Source: Pelobates cultripes | Lineage: Eukaryota; Chordata; Amphibia; Anura; Pelobatidae | NCBI GenBank assembly: GCA_933207985.1 | Contig: OW240917.1 | Span: 125,885,829-125,949,828 of the forward strand | Direction: 5' to 3' | Length of the DNA stretch: 64,000 bases | Part shown: one piece after another, positions 45,094 to 54,345 of the stretch | Layout of the letters: each line of letters starts with the position of its first letter | How positions within the stretch are numbered: position 1 is the stretch's first letter | Made by a program: the position numbers and the translations under genes | The notes under the pieces: model-generated | Seen by the model: the letters and a program-made list of their open reading frames with translations, nothing else | Database searches by the model: none | Told to the model about the DNA's origin: nothing

Positions 45094-46578
45094 CATGGTA
45101 GTCAACCTTTTTCTACCTACCGCCCACTAATGTATTTTTCTTGATGGAAAAATTTCCTTACCGCCCACCAGTTTTCGCGCAAGTGCAGAATATTTTTTAG
45201 AAAGGAGGGTGTTTATAAAAAAAATAAAAATTATGTACATTTATCTTTTTATATCTACTTTATGCATGTTTATAATGTTTTTAACTTTATAAAGTTTAAT
45301 AAGAAAACAATAAAGTAAATTGAAATTACCTTTAACTAGTGATTAATGAGATCCTTGAGGTTGATGCTGTGAGACTAAATATTTGATATCTGGTTCGATT
45401 TTCGTAAGGAACAAACAAAGGTCTCCTCTTTCGGTGATATTCAGACAACCTCTCTGTTTGCTCATAATATGATTTCCCATCTGTGTGTCAGTTCCCCTCC
45501 TCTCCCTCCTCAATTCCCCCCACACCCCCACCCTTTTTTTCCCCCTTTTTTTCCCTTTTTAAAATTTTTTTTTTACCTTCCTTATAGCAATGCCCAGCAG
45601 GAAGGCTGAGCTAGGTAGCTCACTTACTATTATTAGCCAACAACAATTCTCTCCTTTTCCTTTTTATGTTTATTTTCCTCCTTTCTCCTTTTTTTACAAG
45701 TACTCTGTTCCTTCTTTCTCCTTTTTACAAGTACTCTGCTCAGTCTCTCTTATTCTACAAGTACTCTGCTCCTTCTTTCTCCTTTTTACGAGTACTTCTT
45801 ACTCCTATTCTACAAATACTCTGTAGAATATTCTACAAATACTCCTATTCTACAAATACTCTGCTCCTTCTTTCTTCTATTCTACAAGTAATCTGCTCCT
45901 TCTTTCTACTTTTTACAAGTACTCTGCTCCTTCTTTCTCCTATTCTACAAATACTCTGCTCCTTCTTTCTCTTTTTTACAAGTACTCTTCTCCTTCTTTC
46001 TCTTTTTTACAAGTACTCTGCTCCTTCTTTCTCCTTTTTACAAGTACTCTGCTCCTTCTTACTCCTATTTTACAAGTACTCTCCTCCTTTATTTTATCCC
46101 CTTTTTTCTATTTTTCTTCCCTTTTTAATTTTTTTTTAATCTTTTCCTTTTTATCTCCTTTTTTAATGCTTTTCTTTTACATTCCTTATGGCAATGTACA
46201 AAAGTAAGGATGAGCTAGTTAGCCCACTTATTATTATTATCCAACAACAATTCTCTCCTTGTCCTGCCTATAACTTTTCCTTCTCCTATTTTACAATTGC
46301 TCTGCTCCGCTTCTGCCTGTCCCTGCTATCGTGCATCAGCTCCCACTCCTCCCCTTCCTCTTCCCACGTGTTACACGTTTGTGCACGCATGCGCTTGTTC
46401 GCGTGCACGCATTCTCGCGCGCATTTGTATTTTCATGTGTGCACTTGCGCCTGCCTGCCCACTCTCTCAAAAGGAGGATTTAGCATTTTAGCTTGTTGTG
46501 CTGCCGAAATCCCTACCGCCCACCTGGAATCCTGAAACGCCCACTAGTGGGCGGTAGGGACCAGTTTGACGACCCATG
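45094..46578. mobile_element. Non-autonomous hAT element with pyrimidine minisatellite
   Basis: Left end CATGGTAGTCAACC..CTACCGCCCACTAATG, right end CCACTAGTGGGCGGTAGG..GTTTGACGACCCATG. Exact duplication AGCTAGAT at 45086-45093 and 46579-46586. 1485 bp, no transposase. The middle is a pyrimidine-rich minisatellite flanked by two copies of an 80-90-bp block (GAGCTAGGTAGCTCACTTAC..AACAACAATTCTCTCCTT at about 45590-45665 and again at 46190-46262). Confidence 0.92.
45680..46090. repeat. Pyrimidine-rich minisatellite (TACAAGTACTCTGCTCCTTC)n
   Basis: Units of about 27-31 bases, TTTTTACAAGTACTCTGCTC followed by CTTCTTTCTCC, some 13-15 copies. Gives spurious Phe/Leu/Ser-rich frames. Confidence 0.9.
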
Positions 46579-46589
46579 AGCTAGATAAT

Positions 46590-46980
46590 AGTTTATCTTT
46601 AAAAACAGATGGAAAAAAAATGAATTCGCAGAAGTACAAAATTAACACCTCCAACACCATTAAGTCCCTACAGATGACTACTGCAGTAACTGACCACAGG
46701 TTGCAATTTAGAATGATAAACTTGTTTGTAAATGGTCTTATAACCCTTCTCAGTTTGATAGGCAGCAACAATTGCATCTCTAAGACCATTGCTGATGTCT
46801 TTCCTCCTTGGCATTGTGATAAAACACACACCTGAATGCTCCAGACCAGCAAACCGCTAAAACATCAGCTTTTATAGATGTGGTCACACTTGCTGATCAA
46901 TTAATGAACGGCATTTGATTAACAGCACCGGTCAGCCTCTTATTCCGTATGGAAGCAGTAGGGGTTTTTCACGGATGAGT
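46590..46980 (-). pseudogene. Tc1-like transposase N-terminus remnant
   Basis: Minus strand from an ATG at 46814: MPRRKDISNGLRDAIVAAYQ then TEKGYKTIYKQV, after which similarity fades and a stop appears near 46670. MPR-K-D-S..LR..IV..HQ.GKGYK.I is the paired-like DNA-binding start of vertebrate Tc1 transposases. The sequence just upstream of the ATG (GCTGGTCTGGAGCATTCAGG, GTGTGACCACATCTATAAAA) also matches the usual Tc1 leader. The catalytic DDE domain is absent. Confidence 0.8.
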
Positions 46981-47601
46981 TCTCCGTTTTGGCTTTATTT
47001 TTGTTATATAACTAATGACACATTGTAAAATGTCATGTGTTGTTCTTCATCTGAGGTTTTCCTTACCTAATCTGTAGACCTGCTAGGGAACAGATTCTTA
47101 TGTCCTGATATGTAAAATCATAGAATTCAAAGAAGGATGTACTTTCTTTTTCCCATGCCTGTATATGTATAAATATATATATTCAACATGACAAAAAGCC
47201 CCATCTGTCCTTTCTAAAATTTTATATAATATGTGAGGGTGCACCAAATAAGAAAGAGGAAAATCACAGCACATAGTGACAATAGCAAAATTGCCCTGGT
47301 CTGGTATGCACAGCCTGGCTAAAAAGCCTTGGTCCTTAAGGGGTTAAAGAGGGTGTGATATTTAAAAAGGAACTGTCATTTTCATTGATATTAAAAGAAG
47401 TAAGTAATATATAAAAAATAAATTGGTTGTTTCCAGAGTTTTTTAGTACTTTGATGGTTTGTTAAGAAAACATGTTAAAATAAAACAATATAAGCAAGTC
47501 AAAGAATAAAATGACACAGTTTGGTAAAGAAAATCAGGGATTCATTATGATATCTTATTAAAGAAACAACCCTGCCCCCAATATTTAAATAGTATTAAGT
47601 T
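46981..47601. other. Intron, nothing recognised
   Basis: Contains a lone GGTCCTTAAGGGGTTAA MITE end (about 47330-47346). Otherwise AT-rich and unassigned. Confidence 0.45.
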
Positions 47602-48620
47602 TGTGAAGAAACTACACCTTTTGTTTCATTACCTTTGATTTTCCTTGTTCGATAGGTAAAACTACTGAACACCAACCACCCTCTTCCCCAACTCATTAAC
47701 TTCAAAGTAGACAGCAAATTAAGTGCTTTCTCTGTGGGGCCGCCGTTCGTATAACCGAACGCCATCTTGTTCGCACGAAAGGAAGCAGCGGGACTTGGCC
47801 TTCGAGTGTCTGGAACTAAAATCGGACACTCGACTCCCCGAACGCCGGACAACTTTGCAAACGCCTGCATCCTTTCACCGACCAGCCAGGAGAGCGCTAT
47901 TTGGTAGGTTTGTTCCCATGAACTAGAGGAACAAACGCTACCTATGAGCCAGGGTTACCGTTCGTGGATTTGTTCAGTTTTTAGACTTTTCAAAATAGAC
48001 TGACCGCACAGCCTAATTTCAAGGAACTATTTTTGGGCCTCGAGTGTGGTCGGTCAAATTAAGACTTCCATGGAACTCTCGAACCCCTGAATCGATCTGG
48101 GTGATTTTTTAATATGTTGGTTCCCCCAGATCAGGGCTATCAGGGATATGACTTTTGTGGGGTTTCCATGGAGTTTTGGGTACTTTCTGGGTTTTGTGGA
48201 AATGTGTGTTTTTTGTGTTTGGAGATAATTGAGTCAAGCACTATTCTAAACTCAGTTATCTCCCAAGTACAGGGGAAGGATTATATTATTGTCAGTAGGA
48301 GTGTCCTGGACCTGAGAGCCAATGTATTTTGTCACTGCCCCCTCTCCAGTGGGGAATACCATTGGAATACGTCAACGTAAACCCTGTACATTTGTTAATG
48401 CATATAAACCGGGCGGTTAGCCTGAATAAACCATTCCTGTTGTACCCTTCATCTAGTTCAGGCTGATGTTTGGGTATCCGTCTGATTTGCTTGGGGAATA
48501 TACTTGCATGCTGTACTTCGTCTGAAGAACGTTCGAATCAACTCCTGAACTGCGAGCTATAATCACTCAGTTCAGGAGGAAATAGACGAACGGGTATCTG
48601 CAATACCAGCGTTCGTTACA
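47602..48620 (+). mobile_element. Solo LTR with 5-bp target duplication
   Basis: Starts TGTGAAGAAAC and ends GCGTTCGTTACA (TG..CA), with AAGTT on both sides (47597-47601 and 48621-48625). It contains a TATA-like ATGCATATAAACC (48398-48410) and an AATAAA signal (about 48425) in the expected order for a plus-strand promoter and poly(A) site. No internal retroelement coding region follows, so it is a solo LTR, probably of a Gypsy-type or ERV element. Confidence 0.78.
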
Positions 48621-49015
48621 AAGTTATCTTGAAAATGATCAATATTCAGCAAAATAACAAGTTGGGGCATGAAAATGAGAAAACTAGAAACCATGTACAG
48701 TGTTTATGATGAAAGGTTACTATTGTGCAATATGAAATCCGCTTACAGTAATTGTGTAGTATAGTCTAACCATATGCTATAGGTCAACATCCAGAGTCAA
48801 ATGTTCAGCTTTATTTGGTATCAACCATTAAATTAGTGAAATTGAAATAGGGACTCTATAGATATAATGAAATTGGTAACGGGCCACCCTAAACATTTCA
48901 TGGCATCCTTCCTGCCCCATGTTGACGTTCTCAAATTGTGCACAACTGTTCTATTTTGTAATCTCATCATCCCAAGTCCTTATTCATTGCTTTGTTTCTC
49001 TTGGACATCCTAGAC

Positions 49016-49139
49016 CAGGGGAAGCACTCCAGATGTTGTAGACTACATCACCCTGATACTTTGCCAGCGTTATAGCTGTAGGAGCATTTTAGGAGATGTA
49101 GTCCACCAAGACAGCTGGAGTGCTGAAAGTTGCCTAATG
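49016..49139. mobile_element. Short palindromic hAT-type MITE
   Basis: CAGGGGAAGCACTCCAGATG..GTAGACTACATC and inverted GATGTAGTCCACC..AGCTGGAGTGCTG..GTTGCCTAATG. Near-identical 8-base flanks TCCTAGAC (49008-49015) and TCATAGAC (49140-49147). It belongs to a very widespread frog type (ACTCCAGCTGTTGTGGACTA). Confidence 0.75.
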
Positions 49140-49212
49140 TCATAGACGAAGCATAGTGAACTGCCAAATGTAAATGTGCAAGTTTGACATATAAACGATA
49201 TCGTTAGACAAG

Positions 49213-49460
49213 AATGTACGGCACTAGCCGGATGCCCCTGACAAAGTCTGAGAACGAAACGCGTAGGGCGGTAGGTCTGCTTTTATGTTGCAAATTTTAT
49301 TATATATTTTGTTTTATACTCGCATGCTTCCTATCCTGGGTGTTTACCAGCTGTTTCCTGGATACTGAAAACGCACTGCGACTTTTGATGGGCTTTTTAA
49401 CTACTGATTTCCTGTGAGTGCAATCTAATAAAGTATTTCCTTTGTGAGTATATAGTCGTA
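49213..49460 (+). mobile_element. Penelope-like terminal module (probable)
   Basis: GCCCCTGACAAAGTCTGAGA followed by ACGAAACGCGTAGGGCGG, and downstream TCTAATAAAGTATTTCC. Same order of core and AATAAAG block as 1370-2120 (other strand). Boundaries approximate. Confidence 0.45.
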
Positions 49461-49649
49461 CACTATGTCTTGTATTTCTCTCTTACCCTCAAAGCATAAA
49501 GAGTGGGAGAAAAGAAGAAAAGAAGTCTTAATTTGAATCATATATTCCGCCTGTTTTATTCATACGTTTGTGAGTGTATCTTAGTTTTTACTTTTTTGTT
49601 TAATTTTATCTACACCATTTGTGGTCTCTCTTTGTTTTTACCTTACAGA

Positions 49650-50525
49650 CACACACACTGACCCATACAGACACACACACTGACCCATACAGACACACAC
49701 ACTGACCCATACAGGCACATACACTGACCCATACAGACAGACACACTGACCCATACAGACACACTGACCCATACAGACAGACACACTGACCCATACAGAC
49801 TGACATACATAAACATACTGACTGAAGCAGACTAACACACATTATCTGACATACTTTACCTTCATTGCTGTTCATTCCCTGCGCTTCACTTCCCTTTCTC
49901 TGCACGTTTCCTCTTGTATCTGCACATTATGCTCCTTCCCATGTACAGGGGAAGGGAAGCGAGCGAGGAATTGAATCGCCCGCGCGCTGCCGCAATGCAT
50001 GTCGTGGGGGTGGTGGGTCCTGGCTGAGCGGACTGATCTGTATGCTGACGGATCTGTGTTCTACACACACACTGACCCATACAGACACACACACTGACCC
50101 ATACAGACACACACACTGACCCATACAGACAGATACACTGACCCATACAGACTGACATACATAAACATACTGACTGAAGCAGACTAACACACATTATCTG
50201 ATATACCTTACCTTCATTGCTGTTCATTCCCTGCACCTCACTTCCCTTTCTCTGCACATTTCCTCTTGTATCTGCACATTATGCTCCTTCCCATGTACAG
50301 GGGAAGGGAAGTGAGCGAGGAATTGAATCGCCCGCGCGCTGCCGCAATGCATGTCTTGGGGGTGGGGTCCTGGCTGAGTGGACTGATCTGTATGCCGCCG
50401 GATCTGTGTTCTACCGGGCGCTAATCAGCAACAATGTAAGTGCTTCCGAGCGCCCGGTAAAATGGCCGGCGGCATACTCACAATAATCTAGCCGCCTAGT
50501 TTGCCTAGAGGGAGTGCCGGCCCTG
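49650..50525. mobile_element. hAT-like element end with internal tandem duplication
   Basis: The right end CTAGAGGGAGTGCCGGCCCTG is the CAGGGCCGGCAC terminus of a hAT element, closely related to the end at 17579. Inside, a block of (ACACACTGACCCATACAG)n followed by CTGACATACATAAACATACT..GATCTGTGTTCTAC is present twice in tandem: 49650-50064 and 50065-50414. The left terminus was not found. 8-base flank at the right: CTACATGA. Confidence 0.65.
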
Positions 50526-50825
50526 CTACATGATGACTGGTTAAACTCTGAGTTTAATTGGATGAATGAATGAAAATATAGTCTGACTGCCCTATGATAT
50601 CCCCTACACACATGTTAAAAGGTACTACTAAGAGGAGTAACAATTCACAAATAGTAAGTAGGAATCAAGAGGCCTGATAAATGAATAGGAAGGTGTGTTG
50701 AAAGGAAAAGGTTATTGAAACTGGCATGACAACTAATGGCAAAAAGTAATGGCTCAGCTAGTCACAGCATGTGCTGATTAAATAATCTGTAAGAGCTAGG
50801 CTTTAAAGAAAGGCTTTGTTTGTTA
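50471..50825. repeat. Near-identical duplicated block, copy 1
   Basis: From GGCATACTCACAATAATC to GGCTTTGTTTGTTA. Covers the last 55 bases of the hAT end at 50525 and 300 bases of its flank. Copied almost perfectly at 53419-53771; only a 2-base CA deletion and one A/G change were seen by eye. Confidence 0.93.
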
Positions 50826-51058
50826 CAAGGGTTTAGTACTTTTTCCCTTGTTGTTATGCCATGACAGAAATCTAAAATTCAGATCCCAGAAAATGGAAGA
50901 GGGAGAAATATAGACACATATCCAAGAGGGAAGTGGAAGAATTCATTTTTTTCCTCTCTCTTTCTCCCTTTATCTCTCCGTCTCTTTATGTTTCTCTTTC
51001 TCCCTCTTTCAAGAAGACGGTAGTATACCAAAATGCAAGTATTTCTTAAACAGTTATA

Positions 51059-51137
51059 ATTGTGAATTCAAAGTAAATTTCTAATTTTAGACCAAAATAG
51101 CTGACATTGAAGGAATTCTTACTTTATAAATATCCCT
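51059..51137. mobile_element. GGGTTATTTA-family MITE half
   Basis: TTGTGAATTCAAAGTAAATT..AGACCAAAATAGCTGACATT..ATTCTTACTTTATAAATATC. Confidence 0.5.
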
Positions 51138-51244
51138 CTGTTGTTTTTTATGTTTGGTATCTTTGCTTTAATTGCTATTAAATCATTTTGGTTTTCTATA
51201 AAAATGGAATTAAAAAAATATCTAGTTATTTTTTTCTTGGGCCG

Positions 51245-51877
51245 TGTGACGGAACACCGTCACTGAATGCCATCCCCAGTGCGCCGATCGGTGCAAGTTG
51301 GTTTTGCACCCTTTCTCCCGATTGACCTGCGAGACATCTCTCCTCCCTGAGCGCCGATTGGTACAAATTGGTTCGTGGCCTTTCTCCTGATTGGCAGCCG
51401 CATAGTTTAGACTGGAAATTTGAATCATCGGCCAGAACCAAGTGATCCTGTGGCGCTATTTTCGGGTATGTACAGAGTCTCAAGCCCAGACTTTGTACGA
51501 CAATTTCTCGGGCTCTGTTTATCCGATAGCTCTGCTATTTGCAGGGATCATATCTGGGACCATGAGCTATTTGGGGATGTATTGGGATGTGTTCGGCTTC
51601 CACAGCGGCGCCTGGGCAGGCATATGTTCTCATGTTACTTTGAATGGAGACCCCATGCTGGGGGTCTGTGATAAATACCATGTATCCTGCCTGAAATAAA
51701 CTGTTTTATTTTCACCCTTCACTAAACCTCGACTAGTGTCTCGTGATACCACGATTGCACTTCTGCAAGCGACTAAAATCACTGGCTAGAAGCTTTACTC
51801 ACACTAGAGCTGGGCACAACTAGGAAGGGGCGACCACTGGCGGTAGTATCCCATCCTTGAGAGGGTATGCTGCCACA
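51245..51877 (+). mobile_element. Probable solo LTR, TGTGACGG..GCCACA
   Basis: TG..CA ends with imperfect inversion (TGTGACGGA vs TGTGGCAG), an AATAAA signal (about 51696) and no coding region. It resembles the LTR at 60096 in its first bases (TGTRACGGA). Flanks GGCCG and AGCCT do not match, so the ends or the target duplication are uncertain. Confidence 0.5.
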
Positions 51878-52664
51878 AGCCTTTTAAACACACAGTGTTA
51901 TCAGAGACTTTAAAGGACAATATACTATTATTCTACACAGCGTAAATCTGTGATTTTCTCGGTAAATCACATTCTGAATAATGGTGGCTGAAATTGCATA
52001 CACTCTGAAGCTTTATTTTGTTTAGTTTTTTTCACTACTTTGCCTGATGGGTTGAAAATTGCAACGTTTTTCCAAAATGGCAACCTTTACACTGAAAAAC
52101 TTTTCAAGTGGCAGTTAAAAAACTAGAAAATCTCAATTTAAAGTAATACTAATCTGAAGGGATTGTAGTATTGAATTTTGTTATGGAAAAAAAAACTATT
52201 AATGTGAGTGCCAGTTTTTAAAAACTGAGCATTCAACAGGGTTATTTATATTAAAACAGTAAAAAAAAAAAAAATCAAAGAACCACAAATTACAGGTAAA
52301 GTAAAAAAAAAATCATAGAATTAACATGCAGTGAATAATTTATGAATGCTGCCTTTTTTCCAAATATTGTACGTATTTGCACAGTTAGCTGTTGATGTAT
52401 TCAGCTCACTAAATAATAATAATTTTTTTATTTATTTGGGCAGTGAAGTCTCCCTTTAAGGTAGACTGTAAGAAATAAAAATAAAAAGATGACAGATCAA
52501 CTTTAATAAGCAAATATCTAAATCTCCAGCAGGATTGTGTAAATGTTGGTGTTCACCTTGGTTTGTTAAGATACACGTCCAAGGACATTATATTGTGTGA
52601 GTGCTATGTAAACGATGAATGCTTTACAATTGTATTTTAAAGACCACTCTAACCACCAGCTAAC
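51878..52664. other. Intron, T2-end scraps
   Basis: TTAAAGGACAATATACT near 51910 and AAGTCTCCCTTTAAGG near 52445 look like opposite T2 ends enclosing about 540 bases. They may be one decayed element, but the inner sequence gives no support. A runs near 52260. Confidence 0.35.
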
Positions 52665-52769
52665 TCTCTTACAAAATCACACACAGATGCACACATTCAC
52701 AGATACATACTGCAATACACATATACACAGCCACACATACAAACACACAAACGCAGAGATACATGCTGC

Positions 52770-53836
52770 CAGTGGCGGAACTACCGAGGTCGCAGCTGCA
52801 ACTGGGCCCGGCGCCCCGCGGACTCCTGCGACCGCGGTGACCGCCACTATATGTTCCAGCCCGCGGTATAACCGCCGGGGCCACATTGAAGGGGTCCATC
52901 GGGTGACCCATGCTATTAGGGCCACCCGATGGCTATGTATTTCCATGGGGCCCGGTCAGCGCTGTGGTGCTTTAACAGCATGACCGGGCCCCCTAAGATG
53001 ACCTCAGAGCTGGGAGGAAGTGACTGCCCCATCACTCCTCCCAGCTTACAACGGGAGCCATACGGGAGGAAGAGGAGGGCGTCAGAGTGGAAACTCTGAC
53101 TCCCTTCAGGCTGAGCCACCACTGGACCCCAGGGAAGCCACCCTCCTGCACCTAAAAGGTTAGAAACAGGAGGGTAACTAAAATATTTTGTATATGTGAA
53201 TGTTTGTTTGTATGTATGTATGTGTGTCTGTATGAATGTTTCTCTAGATTTGTGTGTATTTGTGTGACTGTATGTATGTGTCTGTGTGTTTGTGTGTGTC
53301 TGTATATATGTGTCTGTGTGTGTGTTTGTGTCTGTATTTATGTCTGTGTTTGTTTGTATGCATGTCTCTGTATATGTGTGTCTGAGTATATGTGTGTGTG
53401 TCTGCATGTGTGGAGGGGGGCATACTCACAATAATCTAGCCGCCTAGTTTGCCTAGAGGGAGTGCCGGCCCTGCTACATGATGACTGGTTAAACTCTGAG
53501 TTTAATTGGATGAATGAATGAAAATATAGTCTGACTGCCCTATGATATCCCCTACACATGTTAAAAGGTACTACTAGGAGGAGTAACAATTCACAAATAG
53601 TAAGTAGGAATCAAGAGGCCTGATAAATGAATAGGAAGGTGTGTTGAAAGGAAAAGGTTATTGAAACTGGCATGACAACTAATGGCAAAAAGTAATGGCT
53701 CAGCTAGTCACAGCATGTGCTGATTAAATAATCTGTAAGAGCTAGGCTTTAAAGAAAGGCTTTGTTTGTTAGACGTATGGGGAGGGCCCAGGGCAATTTT
53801 CGCACCGGGGCCCCGTGATTTCTAGTTACGCCTCTG
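52770..53836. mobile_element. hAT element inserted in the 56-bp array
   Basis: Left end CAGTGGCGGAACTACC, right end inverted GGGGCCCCGTGATTTC..TAGTTACGCCTCTG. Flanks CATGCTGC (52762-52769) and CTTACTGC (53837-53844) are a slightly diverged 8-bp duplication of the array word CATACTGC. GC-rich left half, TG array (53185-53410), then a foreign 353-bp block (53419-53771) and the right end. Confidence 0.85.
53419..53771. repeat. Near-identical duplicated block, copy 2
   Basis: Copy of 50471-50825 placed inside the hAT at 52770-53836. It includes another hAT's terminus (GTGCCGGCCCTG) and its flank, so it did not arrive by ordinary transposition. Junction words: GGAGGGGGG before and GACGTATGGG after. 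Confidence 0.92.
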
Positions 53837-54345
53837 CTTACTGCAATACACATATACACAGCCACACATACAGACACACAAATGCAGAGATACATACTGC
53901 CACACACATATACACAGCCACACATACAGACACACAAACGCAGAGATACATACTGCAATACACATACACACAGCCACACATAGACACAAACGCAGAGATA
54001 CATACTGCCACTCACATATACACAGCCACACATATAGACACACAAACGCAGAGATACATACTGCAATACACATACACACAGCCACACATATAGACACACA
54101 AACGCAGATACATACTGCCACACACATATACACAGCCACACATACAGACACACAAACGCAGAGATAAATACTGAAATACACATATACACAGCCACACATA
54201 CAGACACACAAACGCAGAGATACATACTGCCACACATAAAGACACACAAATGCAGAGATACATACTGCCACACACATATACACAGCCACACATACAGACA
54301 CACAAACGCAGAGATACATACTGCAATACAAGCAAGCACTGTCAT

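Larger units (their letters stand above)
52665..54345. repeat. 56-bp minisatellite array split by a hAT insertion
   Basis: Unit GAGATACATACTGCCACACA..CATATACACAGCCACACATA..CAGACACACAAACGCA, 56 bases, with deletions and CAATACAC variants. Part of the array is at 52665-52769 and the larger part (about nine units) at 53837-54345. The hAT at 52770-53836 sits exactly inside a unit after CTGC. Open frames here (Cys/Val-rich or Thr/His-rich) are array read-through. Confidence 0.9.

Noticed and set aside
46188..46535. Ser/Cys-rich frame of 115 codons
   Set aside because: It lies in the right half of a non-autonomous hAT, in alternating purine-pyrimidine sequence (GTGCACGC); no domain.
52665..54345. 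CRISPR-like array (regular repeats)
   Set aside because: The 56-bp units are contiguous without unique spacers, are CA-rich and lie in a vertebrate intron; this is a minisatellite.
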